In this document: positions 49,736-60,300 of the stretch, piece after piece
Position numbering within the stretch: the stretch's first letter is position 1
How the letters are laid out: each line of letters opens with the position of its first letter
NCBI GenBank assembly: GCA_950295325.1
Contig: OX485803.1
Coordinates: forward strand, 43,911,554-43,975,553
DNA from: Polytrichum commune
Lineage: Eukaryota; Streptophyta; Polytrichopsida; Polytrichales; Polytrichaceae
Length of the DNA stretch: 64,000 nt
Reading direction: 5' to 3'
Position numbers and translations under genes: made by a program
The notes under the pieces: model-generated
Database searches by the model: none
The model's input: only the letters and a program-made list of their open reading frames with translations
What the model was told of the DNA's origin: nothing

Positions 49736-50963
49736 CTTAGGGCATGGCCACCCTAACCTCAACCCCAACCATGCAACTCCAACCTCAATAGGATTGAGGA
49801 CCAAGGTCGGCCTCAATAGCCCCTCTTGCCCTCAATACAAAGCCTTCTATTGAGGTTGGAGGATGCTACTAAGACACAACTTTCATATCATAGACAAGGG
49901 ACACAAAAAACTAAAATAATCTAAAGGTCGTGTTTGCATGTTTATAATGAAATTATATCCTTATAAAATGAAAGAAAATGAGGGGTCTCAATTTGTTAAA
50001 TAAGAAGGTTGGGCCCGAGTTTGAATTAAAAACTTGAAATCTTATTAAAGGCTTTGAACCCTTCATTATGTGCACTCCCTCCCACACAAAAAGCCTTGCC
50101 TACCAATTAAAAAACCTTGTATACCTATGTACACATTTGTAATAATTATATGTATATAATCTTGGTGCCTTGAGACTTACCCTTACCCTCCTATATTAAA
50201 TATTTTTGTACATTATTCTTTAATAAAAAAAATTCTCTTATGATTTAAGCTCATAACTTCCATTCTTTAATTGAATTTTTGGATTCCTCTTTCCAAAGAC
50301 AATCATATAAATTTTCTTGGATTGAAATGAAATATGACACTTCTTATTGCTTTAAACTACATACCGTACTATCTAAGTAGCAATTGGCCATATACAAAAT
50401 GGAGTTTGTGTGCCTATGTACTGAGGCCAACTTGAATCTCATTGAAGTTTGGAAGATAAGGTTGAGGTAGGGATGGGAATGTCCCTCCCCTCAACCTACT
50501 TATATTGTCATTCAATATCAAAATATTGGAATATTGAGGTCGGGGTTGAGGTCGGTTTGGGACTTGGGAACGTCTCCGACCTCGACCTAACTTATATTGT
50601 CGTTCAATATTCAAATATATTGGAATAGTAAGGTTAATAGGGTTGAGATTGGGGTTACTTGGAATGAGGCCCTACTCCAACGTATGTTGCCATCCGGTGA
50701 GTGGTGAGGAAACCTAGTTGAGGTCAAGATCGGGATGGGCTTGCTCTTCCATTTGGCCCTCGACCTAACTTATACCGTCATGCACAACGGAGATATTGGA
50801 GTATTGAGGTCGGGGTCGAAGTTGAGGCGGTTGGGAATGTGACCCTTCCCCAACGTATTGGCCATATGGTAAGTCATGAGGTTATTATAGTTGAGGTTGA
50901 GATTAGAATGGCTTTGCTCTTACATTTGACCTTGACCTACCTTACATTGGCACGTAATATTGC

Positions 50964-51324
50964 GCCCTGGGCTAAATCACATTTGCATTCGACTGGGGTC
51001 CGCTCCTCCCACGCCTCCTTCACTGTCCGGTCCTCCTGCCCGCGCCTACGTGGGAACTCTTCCCCGTTGGGAACCAACGTGACAATACCCCGGTCACTTA
51101 ACCCGTCAAGCTCCTTTGGCATGTGAAGGAACTCCATCAAATAACTCGGGAACAACGAAAGCGACGTCAACTTGAACATTTGCAATTTTGACCGGGCATC
51201 GTCACATTAATTCCCAACAAGGAAGAGCTCCCACGCAGGTGCGTGCATGACGACTGGGCAATGAAGGAGGCATGGGAAGGGCGGGGCCCAACCGAACGCA
51301 AACGCGATTAACCCGGGGGGACGC
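50964..51324. mobile_element. Mutator-like MITE, copy 2
   Basis: It has the same structure as 42778-43144: long inverted ends (left GCCCTGGGCTAAATCACATT, right inverse ending ACCCGGGGGGACGC) of about 135 bp, with shared inner blocks GTGGGAACTCTTCCCCGTTG and ACGTGACAATACCCCGGTCA. The flanks TAATATTGC and ACTATTGAG may be a decayed target duplication. It is inserted inside the tandem repeat region. Confidence 0.75.
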
Positions 51325-51357
51325 ACTATTGAGATACATGGGTATGGAGGGGCTGGG

Positions 51358-51443
51358 ATGAACCAACCCGTACCCTGGTTCCTTGGAAGCAAGGGGTTTA
51401 GGCATCCAACAAGGAACGAGTGTATGCATGGGTTGGTTCGCCC
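51358..51443. repeat. Small hairpin repeat G, copy 2
   Basis: Nearly identical in core to 28883-28965 (GGTTCCTTGGAAGCAAGGGG, TTTAGGCATCCAACAAGGAA), with inverted ends TGAACCAACCCG and GGGTTGGTTCG. It lies 33 bp beyond the Mutator-like MITE copy 2. Confidence 0.6.
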
Positions 51444-51545
51444 AAATCGGTATGGAGGTCCCGGTCACGGCTAGGGTTACCGTATGTTGCCATCCGGTAT
51501 TGTGGAGGAGGGGGGGGGGGGGCTTGCTCCCCCTACATTTGACTT

Positions 51546-53676
51546 TATTGTGGGAATGAATGCGAGAGGGGGTCAGTTAATCATAATGATCATGGCCCTG
51601 ACCTAAACACCTTAATCAGAGGGCCTGATCACAGAGGCCTGAAACAACAAGTACTTACTTCCTTGCCTTGCCTTGCCTTGCTTACAGAAGAGGATTGAAA
51701 ATGGCAGGAGGCTAGGAGCAGGAGGAGGCGTTGTTGGAGGCCCATTTTCCCCTTTTCTGCTTCCTAGCTAGCCTCGCCTCCTGCTGTTCAAATTCAAACC
51801 CCCAGGGGCCCAGGGCTAACTGCTGCTGCCAAAAAGTGGTCGGCAGTTGGTAAGGTACCTACCGGTCACTCACCCCCCTCCCTCCCGCGCACGAACGAAC
51901 CCCCTCGTCCGCCGTCCGTCCGCGTCCGTCGCCGAACGGGCCGGCGTCGTGGTCTTCGTCCATTTTGCCTCGTCCTCCGCCGGCTCCCCCCCCCCATCAG
52001 CCATCGACCGTCCCGCACAAGAGCCAGCTGCATCTCCGCCTCTCCAGCTGCATGCTCGCAGAGCTCCAGATAGCGAAGTTAGTGCTGCCCACAAGGCCTG
52101 CATTGGACGGTTTTTGTGGTTTGGTGTCTGGGAGAGAGAGAGAGAGGGAGAGAGAGAGAGAGGGAGAGAGAGAGAGAGAGAGCGCTTTGAGTGTGCTAAG
52201 GTACACTGGCGGTTTTGGTGTGAGGTTTGAGAGGGGGTTGGGTTGGGTCTGGGGCTTTGGAGTTTTGTGAGTGCGTGTTGTTGTCGTCCCGTTGTTGTGT
52301 TGTTGGAGTAAAGGGGGATTTGGAGGCTCAAGTTAGTATGCGTGGGATGGGAGCTGGATGGTCTCGGTTTCTTCGCTGCAGTTTGTGAGGCAAGTCAGAG
52401 AGAGAGGGAGGGAGGGAGAGAGAGAGTGAGTTGGAGGAGTTAGGTGGTGGCGGTGGTGGTACTTGTGTCTGGTTTGCCGAATTTGGGTGGTGGTGCCGAG
52501 GAGAGTGGCGGTTTGTCTGCAGCAAGTCGCGGCAGAGACTAGGTGGGTAGTATACTACATGCATAAGTTGCACCAAGTTACCATAGTTGAGTTAGGGAGG
52601 GAGGTGGGGTTTGTGTGCAAATTTGCGGCTCTAGGAGCAGGGCTAGCTTCCGGACAGTAACAAAGCGCACCTTGTGGCGAAAGTAGGAGAGGAGGATAGA
52701 GGCGAAGAGGGGGAAGGGACGAGACGAGTGTCGGTAGATGTGTGTATGTTAAGGTCCTGCTGCATTCCCTGTTATTTCCTTGTGCATGGGTCTGCATGTG
52801 GTAGCGGTGGGTGGGTGGAAGGAGACATTGCAGAGATAGCTAACCGACATTGCATGCAATGTCGACCCAACCGAGGCGAATGAATGCTGATGAGCTATGT
52901 CCACCCCTGCATGTGGTCTTAAGGGAGTACTAAGCAAGCGATCATTCTGCATAATGTACGTGAAAGAGGCGAAGTAGCTTGAATCAACTTTCGGCCTGGC
53001 CCGAACGCAGGAATGAGAACCTGGCAAGAACAGTAAGCGGAGAGAGAGAGAGAGACAGAGCGAGAGAGAGAGAGAGAGCCCTGAATAACAAGTGCCTTCT
53101 TCCTTCTTCTTTAGAGTGCTTACACTATCCCTAACGCCATGGAGACACGGCTGCCGGCTAATTTATTACCTTCCTTGCACCACAATGCAGATGATCTTCT
53201 CCCAGTGTCACATGTCGACATTGCGCAAAGCTTTGTACTTATATCCTGAAAGTTTCGACCCTTACTGGACTCCCACTCCCTGCTCCTATCCTTCTCCATC
53301 TTCCTCGTGGACAAACCTGCTCCCCGGTCACGAATTTATAGTAACTTCTGCAACCACCATCCACCGACCTCTCAAATTTCAGATTCATCTTCTTTCATAG
53401 CCCCGCAACAACAACAATAACAACAACAACTAAAACCAAACCTACAAGCTGATCTCCACACCTTCAAGGAGCTCACCGTCCGGCCTCACTCTGATTTATA
53501 ACCACTTATCTACTACACTTCGACCATCATCAACAGGGCACCAACCAACACATCAAAACCTACATAAACTACCAAACCTCTGCTGCACTTTAACAGGACT
53601 TTCTCGTACTATTCGCCATTTCTGTGTCGACGTGGAGTTTCTTAAGTGCAGTAGTAACCTCTGAGACATCATCACC
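51546..53676 (+). promoter_or_regulatory. Upstream region and probable 5' UTR of the LEA_2 gene
   Basis: This is the least repeat-like and most GC-rich noncoding stretch of the window, with a CpG-rich patch at about 51880-52080. It contains (CCTTG)n at 51660-51680 and GA-rich tracts at 52131-52182, 52396-52430 and 53040-53080. GA/CT tracts are common in plant promoters and 5' leaders. A weak TATA-like TTTATAA is at 53495-53501. No ATG occurs between it and 53677, so a leader starting just downstream would have no upstream start codon. The transcription start cannot be fixed from sequence. A 5' UTR intron is possible. Confidence 0.4.
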
Positions 53677-56600
53677 ATGTCGAGATATGGGAGAATGCGG
53701 GCATCTTTCGACTCCGATGGCAGTTTGGGGGCATCTCCACCCATGTCACCGCGGCATGGGCATCCGGTCTACTTTGTGCAATCGCCATCGCGCGACTCAA
53801 CGCAAGATGTGGACTCGCTGTCGCAAAGCTTCTCCAGGGAGAGCCCATTAGCGAGCCCATTGCACAAGCACTTCAAGCAAGCTTCCACGGAGTCGGTGCC
53901 CTTCAGCACCAACTCCAGCGTGAAGCCGGGATCGCGGCGTGTGCTGCCGCAACCGAGCTATGGCGGTGTGACGGGCGGACGGGGGGGTTCTGGCAACTCC
54001 AACAAGAAGGGCGGGGGCAGCTACCGGCCCTGGGCTCCTGGGACCATCCTGGAGGAGGAGGAAGGCATTGAGGGAGAGAAGAAGAAACGGCTCTCGCGCT
54101 GCTGCCTCATCTGGATCGGCATCTTCTTCACCATCATCACTTTCTTCGCCGGCGCCTTCATCTTTTGGCTCGTCACCATGCCCAAGTCGCCGCATGTCAC
54201 TGTCGAGGTACGCACGCAATCCGCCCTCCTCCTTCTCCTCCTCAACGGATTTAACTTCCTAAGTCTTGGAACAGAGTTTGTTGGGTTTTGCTTCATAGCT
54301 GTTCCATGTCCAAGGTACATTGTGGTGTCCCATTCGCCACCGTGTTCTGGTGCAGTGCCTTTATATCAAGTGAGATTCCAGGTTTTTGATTTCTGGTGAA
54401 ATGCTTGTACGTTGCCCTTAACGTAAGATTCCAAGTTTCTGGGATGGATGATATAGAAAGATCTTAGGTGCGCAATCCTCCTCCTCCTCGATAGATTCAA
54501 GTTCGTAAGGCTTGTAACTGAGTTTGTTGGGTCTTTCTCCGTGCACAAGCTACCATAGCCTGTTCGCCACCGTGTTCTGGTGCAATGCCTGTATGCTGCC
54601 CTTGAGGTAAGATTTCGGGTTTTGGGGTTCTGGTTGAATGCCTGTATGTTTCCCTTGACGTGAGATTTCACGTTTTTGGGATCGATGATATAGAGGGATA
54701 TCTTTGGTAGGCAATCCGCCGGGTCCTCCAGAGGAGATTTATGTTCCTAAGGCTTAAGAGTTTGTTGGGTCTTGCTCCATAGATGTTCCATGTCCAAGCT
54801 ACATTGTGGTGTACCATCCGCCAACGAGTTCTGGTGCAATGCCTGTATGTTGCCCGTGAGGTAAGATTCCAAGGTTTTGGGATGGATGATATGGAAAGCT
54901 CTCAGTTAGGCCCTCCGCCTCCTCCCCCTGAGGGGATTCATGTTCCTAAGGCTTATAACAGAGTTTTGGGCTCTTGCTCCATAGCTCTTTCATGTGCAAG
55001 CTGCATTGTGGTGTCCATTAGCGACTGTGTTCGGTGTGCACATGCCTGTATGTTGCCCACCCTTGAGGTAACATCCCAGATTTTTGGGTTCTGGTGCAAT
55101 GCCTGTATGTGACCCTTGATGTATGATTCCAAGTTTTTGGGATGGATGATAGAAGATCATAGGTAGGCAATCCGCCTTTTCTCCTGAGCAGATTCAAGTT
55201 CCCAAGGCTTGTAACAGAGTTTGTTGGGTCTTGCTCCATAGCTCTTCTATGTGCAAATCTATATTGTGGTGTCCCATTAACGACTATGTTCGGGTGCATG
55301 CCTGTATGTTGTTCACCCTTGAGGTAAGATTCCAGGTTTTTGGATGCGCATTCCATCTCCTCGTCAAGACATTCAAGTTCCTAAGGCTTGTAACGGAGTT
55401 TTGTTGGGTCTTGCGACATAGCTGTTCCATGTCCAAGCTACATTGTGGTCTCCGGTTAGCAAACAGTGTTCTGGTGCAATGCCTGTATGTTGCCCGCCCT
55501 TGAAGGAAGATTCCAAGTTTTTCAGGGGCATCATATAGAAGGATCTTAGGCACGCAATCTACCTCCTGATGAGATTCAAGCTCATCAGCTGCATTTTCCA
55601 CTATCTCTTCGTCCAGGGCTACGTGGCAATTTGTATGCAAGTTTTGGTGAACTGCTTTGCCATGTATAACTGGCAAGGCTTGTATTAGTTTTGTTGGGTC
55701 TCGCTCCATAGCTGTTCCATGTGCAAGCTACATTGTGGTGTCCCATTACCGAAGAGTAATTTGGTGTAATGCCTGTAAGATTCCAAGTCTTTGGGGTGCA
55801 TGATATAGAAAGATCTTAGATATTCATTCGCCTCCTGATGAGATTCCAGCACATCAGCTGTATTTTTTCTCTCCTCTTGGTCCTGGGCTATGTGGCAATT
55901 TCTGTAGAAGACTTGTTTTTTTGAGCTCCTTCGCCACATCACTAAGTCTACGACCCTGTGGGTAAACCTACAATTTGTTGAGGAACAAGTAGGCGATCAT
56001 TCTTTATATAGAGTTCCTTGATGATGTTCGATCCTCCTGAAAGTTAGCCAAATGTGTCAAAATTCTCATTTGGTTGGGTTTTTTTCGTGATCATCAAGTG
56101 CAAGCTACACTGGTGTCTCACAAGCAACTCTGTTCTGGTGCAATGGCTGCGCATGGCAGCCACCTTTGAAAACATTGATCTGCTTGAGCTTATTTCTCTA
56201 TTTGTTATTTCTCTTAGTAAGGAAAGCTCCAACTACTATGAGTCCTCTGTGTTACCTTGAGGTAAGATTCCAGGTTTTTGGGATGCACGGTACAGAGAGT
56301 TCTAGGTTCGCACTCAGCCTACTGATGAGATTTCAAGTTATCAGCTGCAATTCCTATGGCAATTTCTTGTAGAGGAATTGCAGTTCGAAACTGTTTTGCA
56401 GGATCACTGAGGGTACGAAACTGTGGGAAAACCTGAAAGTTCTTGAGGAACATATAGGTCACCTCTTGCGATCATTCCAAATATTATATCGTTTCAGAGC
56501 ATCACCTATCACAACGATGTGCAGATTCTATGCAATCGAACTTGTACAGGGTTCCCTGATCATGTTTGATGAGGCTTCTGAAAGGTCTCTAGTATTTGGT

Positions 56601-58159
56601 TAGTATAGACGGTAGGTCACAGGCAATGGCTGTCTGGCATCCTGAGGTAGCTTCCATGTACAGTTCCATGGTAGTTTGAATCGCTTTTGGCGTAAGATGA
56701 AGCAGAATTGAAACCCTTTTGATTCCCTTCCGAAGAGAGCCCTTTTTGGAGGAGCCCTATCAAGAACTCCCAAATTATTACTCGTCTTCCATCCTTTTTG
56801 CTTTCAGTAGTTTTTGCAATATGAAGTTCTATAACCTATTGATATAATTATACTGGTGAAACCTGGTCATAAAGTTGGTCATTTTCACGTTTACAGAGCT
56901 ATGTACAAAAGAATGCATAGCAAGATGTCCACGTTTAGGTTTAGTCTGCCATGGCTTTGGCACCTGTAAGATTTTGAGATCAATGAATGTTCTAGTGGCG
57001 GACCACATGAAATCTGTCCTCCACTAGTCAGTATGTAGAGGATACTAAATGGGGCCGTATCTGATTTTCATCCACACAAGCAGGTATTCTAGCACAGCAA
57101 CTGGGTCAAGATTGATGATAAGAATTTATTGAAACAAGAGCAACAGGTTAGTTGAGAGGGAAAAACATCTCTTGTTTTAAGAGGTGGTTGTCTTTGAGAA
57201 CTTGTTAGTGTTCAGGTTTTCTCCCACTTGTTATACTGAAAGTGACTCCTGAAATTGCAGAATGTGGCCTTTTCATACTTCGATCTGGAAGATGGAGTTG
57301 ACAACTCAGGTGTGCCTTCGAAGGTGGTTTCTCTGAATGCCACTGCGACTCTCCATTTGTATAATCCATCAAGGTTCTTTGGGTATCACGTCAGAGGTTC
57401 TCCAATTGGCATTGGCTACCTCGATCTCACCATGGCCGGAGGCCAGGTACGACACGTCACATTTTTTGTAATCAATTATTCCAATGTCACTGCCTTGTAA
57501 CCCTTGCACTACTACAAATTTGAGATTGTTCATTTCACCTTTTCCAAACAAGTCACCTGATTTCGGAGGATATTTGACGATAAAATGGGAGGTTTCTGTG
57601 TGCCCCTTTGCGTTCGCCTATAATTCAGAAGGTGTTCTTTATGTTGTTAATTTTGTTTGCCATCCCCAAAATTCATCATGGGTTCTTTACAGAGCCGCAG
57701 CGAGTTTTGTTTGAAATTGGAGATGATTGTACAAGGATCAACTATTGCTTCTATTGGCTATTGGCTTTAAGTTTCCTTTTGGGGAAATCCCTGCTGCTAA
57801 ACAGAAATTCAGCTTGATTGTCTAGAGTTTGAGCTTATTTGTCAGCCTTGCCATGTATTTATGTTTTGCAGCTAAGCCCATTTTTCCTCGAAAAAAGAAC
57901 GACAAAGAAGGTCACAGTAGCTGTTACTGCAGACAAAGAGTTTCTTCATGGAGCCGGCCCGAGTTTCGATCAAACGTATTCTGCGAATGCGGGGGTTCCT
58001 CTCAAACTTGACGGGACAGTCTACACACGAGCTTATGTGATGGGCCAGATGCTCAAAAATAAGTTCAGCAACAATATGGCATGTACTTTCTCATTTACAA
58101 ACAATGGACCTGCACAATGGAAAGTGCAACAATTGGCATGCATATATGCTTCATCATAG
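53677..58159 (+). CDS. LEA_2 (NDR1/HIN1-like related) single-pass membrane protein, three exons
   Basis: Exons 53677-54207, 57261-57446 and 57872-58159 join in phase 0 at both junctions (GAG|gtacgc...tgcag|AAT and CAG|gtacga...tgcag|CTA) and encode 334 residues. The ATG is preceded in frame by a TGA at 53662. Residues 1-60 are Ser/Pro-rich and carry HPVYFVQSPSRDS (29-41), the signature of a plant LEA_2 subfamily that includes Arabidopsis At5g42860 and At1g45688, of similar length. A Gly-rich linker (about 96-115), an acidic patch (125-133) and a basic stop EKKKRLSR (134-141) precede one membrane helix (about 142-167, CCLIWIGIFF...FIFWLV). Exons 2 and 3 form the C-terminal beta-rich LEA_2 domain with several N-x-S/T sites. 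From family knowledge such proteins sit in the plasma membrane or endomembranes with a cytosolic N-terminus. Their molecular role is poorly defined. The exon junctions are predicted, not transcript-verified. Confidence 0.9.
54217..56350 (+). repeat. Degenerate tandem array filling intron 1
   Basis: Intron 1 (54208-57260, 3053 bp) begins, nine bases after the donor, with about eight diverged tandem copies of a unit of roughly 180-290 bp. Ordered words in each unit are GCAATCCGCCTCCTCCTC, AAGTTCCTAAGGCTTGTAAC, GAGTTTGTTGGGTCTTGCTC, CAAGCTACATTGTGGTGTCC, GTTCTGGTGCAATGCCTGTA, TTGCCCTTGAGGTAAGATTC and CAGGTTTTTGGGATGGATGA. Many units therefore carry a near-consensus 5' splice site (GAG|GTAAGA), for example GTAAG at 54423, 54607, 54861, 55324, 55775 and 56262. 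The frames open inside the array (up to 141 codons on the minus strand) are products of the repeat and not genes. Confidence 0.8.
56351..57260 (+). other. Remainder of LEA_2 intron 1
   Basis: Non-array part of the intron, ending in a pyrimidine-containing tract and TGCAG at 57256-57260. Nothing else is recognised in it. Confidence 0.6.
57447..57871 (+). other. LEA_2 intron 2
   Basis: A 425-bp intron with GT (57447) and a TTTTGCAG acceptor ending at 57871. T-rich, with no embedded feature. Confidence 0.8.
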
Positions 58160-58504
58160 CGGTGTGCCTGACTGAAACAGAAGGCTGGAAACTTGGAGGA
58201 GCCAACAACAACAATTCGGCTGTGAAGCTGGCTCAATCTTGAATTTATCTTGGTTGTAAGTCATGTATATGAAACATATGTTGAGGCAGATGTTATGGGT
58301 TACGATTAAAATGATACGCCCAAAGAGAATCAAACCTTGCCATGCGGTTGACCTTTTCTTTCTTTTATAGCTGGGAAGTGGCTTCCCCTTGCGTGTACTT
58401 ATATGGATGGTTTCCAGGGCGCTATACACCTGGGGCGTGGGGCAGTTTTTTTGTCCTTATTTTCTACCTGTGTATTTTTAGCAACCCTTTTTTTTGTAAC
58501 TTGC

Positions 58505-58510
58505 AATAAA
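58505..58510 (+). terminator. Polyadenylation signal of the LEA_2 gene
   Basis: A canonical AATAAA lies 346 bp after the stop codon, followed within about 90 bp by T/G-rich sequence and TTGTAATG (58598 onward), a plausible cleavage region. The 3' UTR between has no other gene. Confidence 0.5.
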
Positions 58511-58619
58511 CCATGGGGAAGTGTAGATATTGGAAGCTTTGTGCAATGCACATTCGTCCCAATGCTATTTGTACTTGGCAATGAAGACCATATTTGCTTG
58601 TAATGCTTGAGTTTCATGT

Positions 58620-59304
58620 GCTCATGAATGCCAAACTTTTAAGACAAATTTGATGTCGAGCAAACGTTATATATAAATGACGCATGGTGCTATATCGCAA
58701 TTTTCCCATGTATATTACTTACTCTTGTCATTCAAGTCATCTTCAAAGTTCTTTTGTAGGAGACTCTTGTCTGGTGCTACAAATCCTACACCTATCTACC
58801 CAATATTGCAACATTGTTTAACTGGATCGCCTCTTCCCTTGCACATTCAATGCTGTAATAACAACTTGATATTGAAACATGGAAAGTTGCATGGCACGTG
58901 GAGAATCTGCAGAGTTTTGGATGGACGTTTTTGTGATGTTTTTAGCAACCTTTTGGAATAACTACTGTCTGTTCTGGCAAGTTTGGTGTGTTTCCCATGA
59001 ATACGGAAATGCATATCCACCAGCAGACACGCCAAAGCCATTATGCGGGTGACACAAATCATTGTACTCACAAGGACTCTTGTGTACTTTGCTCGACTCT
59101 TTCAGACCTGTTTCTTTAGGGCAGATCCATAGCTAGCGAGTACAGCCTCTCACTTAGCCTCTAGGATAGTTGGTGCTGGCTGTGCGTGTCGCAACCACTT
59201 TTTGCCCACTTTTTGATTCACCCAGGAAATTAATGCTCTCCTCCTCAACCAACACACGCAGCATCCATTAGCTAGAAGTTGTGTACTGATTCCTCGTGTC
59301 CTGA
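58620..59304. other. No recognisable feature
   Basis: Spacer downstream of the LEA_2 gene. Open frames on both strands are unsupported. Confidence 0.45.
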
Positions 59305-59530
59305 CCAGTGCCCGGGAAGTTTTTGGGCATAGTCGGTCAAGATCCTAGTGATTCTAAATCCAGCCAATTACATGTTGACATCTTCCGGTTTTGCTTTCTT
59401 CAATTGGGGTATATTCTATAGATTCCTCTCAAATGATCGGTACTTCTCCTGAAGTCTCGAACTTCAACCAGTTATTTCTCAAACTCAACCGGTTCATCTG
59501 TAACTAACTGACAGTTCTCCTCAGACAGTG
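59305..59530. repeat. Family C repeat, single arm
   Basis: Carries GGGCATAGTCGGTCAAGATC, TTACATGTTGACATCTTCCG, TATTCTATAGATTCCTCTCA, CCTGAAGTCTCGAACTTCAA and AACTCAACCGGTTCATCTGT, collinear with 21930-22165 and 18040-18260. Confidence 0.65.
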
Positions 59531-59758
59531 GTCCTGACCTAATTGGTGATTGTGTTGTTCAAGCCACACATGTGATACATCTAACCTTAAAAACCTGCCG
59601 AGATAAGAAACTCTTGAATCTCAATCTTTTGTACTGTACGCAAAGATTCATAGCATACTAGAAGTTTTGTACTTAGAATGATTGCCACTCATGAAGCATA
59701 TTTGCAATCACATGTTATGGAGCCAGAGATTTCTCCAATCTAAACCCGGCTAAATATG

Positions 59759-60300
59759 CTACACCGTTTATGGTAGTTAGTGTCACATGCTTAATAGTGT
59801 GACTTACCTATTTTGAGGCGTATGCTAGGTTACATTGACGATTAACAACCTCACCATAAGTGCCGCATCATGACACTTGGCATTCAAGTGCACTTACTAA
59901 TATCTTGGCATGAGTATGTTTAATAATATTATGAGGTCCATGCCTATGTTACACAATGATGTACAAGTTGATTAAAGTGTGCACAAATGACACTTGCCAT
60001 GAGTATGCTCAAGAATATCTTCCTCTTGCATACTAAAATATAAACACATGATACTTGCCATTAATGTGCTAAAAAATATCTTCCCCTTGCATACTAAAGG
60101 GCAAGATTATCATCTAAAGTATCCCAATGTGTTACTCTAAATGTCATAATGTATATATTTTTTCGCTTAAAAAAGTGACTTATGTTGACGAATGAAATCA
60201 TATTGACAGTTAATGACTGTGACACTTTGAAACCTCTAGACATCTAGTTTAAGCCCTTGGCAAATAGTGCACATGACACTAAATACCAGAAATGGTGTAG
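59759..60300. mobile_element. MITE with TTAGTGTCAC TIRs and internal tandem repeats
   Basis: The left end CTACACCGTTTATGGTAGTT (continuing AGTGTCACATG) is an imperfect inverse of the right end CATGACACTAAATACCAGAA (continuing ATGGTGTAG). The 542-bp element has an internal tandem repeat at about 59870-60110 with a unit near 85 bp (TGACACTTGCCATGAGTATG, CTCAAGAATATCTTCCTCTT, GCATACTAAA). There is no coding sequence. Confidence 0.65.

Larger units (their letters stand above)
49736..51545. repeat. Degenerate tandem repeat region (TTGAGGTCGGGGTTGAG unit)
   Basis: From about 50430 the sequence repeats units of roughly 120-180 bp containing CCTCGACCTAACTTATATTG, CATTCAATAT..AAATATTGGAATATTGAGG, TCGGGGTTGAGGTCGG and, in a longer form, CAACGTATGTTGCCATCCGG. 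Copies are seen at about 50440, 50575, 50755 and 50935, and again at 51475-51545. Inverted versions (CAACCTCAATAGG) lie at 49755-49870. The array is interrupted by the Mutator-like MITE at 50964-51324 and a small hairpin repeat at 51358-51443. A G13 run lies at 51510-51522. Confidence 0.6.

Noticed and set aside
52133-52270. Long open frames on both strands (up to 153 codons) over 51847-52331
   Set aside because: They run through GA/CT microsatellites in the GC-rich upstream region, so Arg-Glu and Ser-Leu runs are forced by the repeat. There is no conserved domain.
53848-54219. 123-codon minus-strand open frame
   Set aside because: It is antisense to exon 1 of the LEA_2 gene. The sense strand explains the conservation.
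55284-55709. 141-codon minus-strand open frame
   Set aside because: It lies wholly inside the intron 1 tandem array and its peptide repeats with the array unit, so it is a by-product of the repeat.
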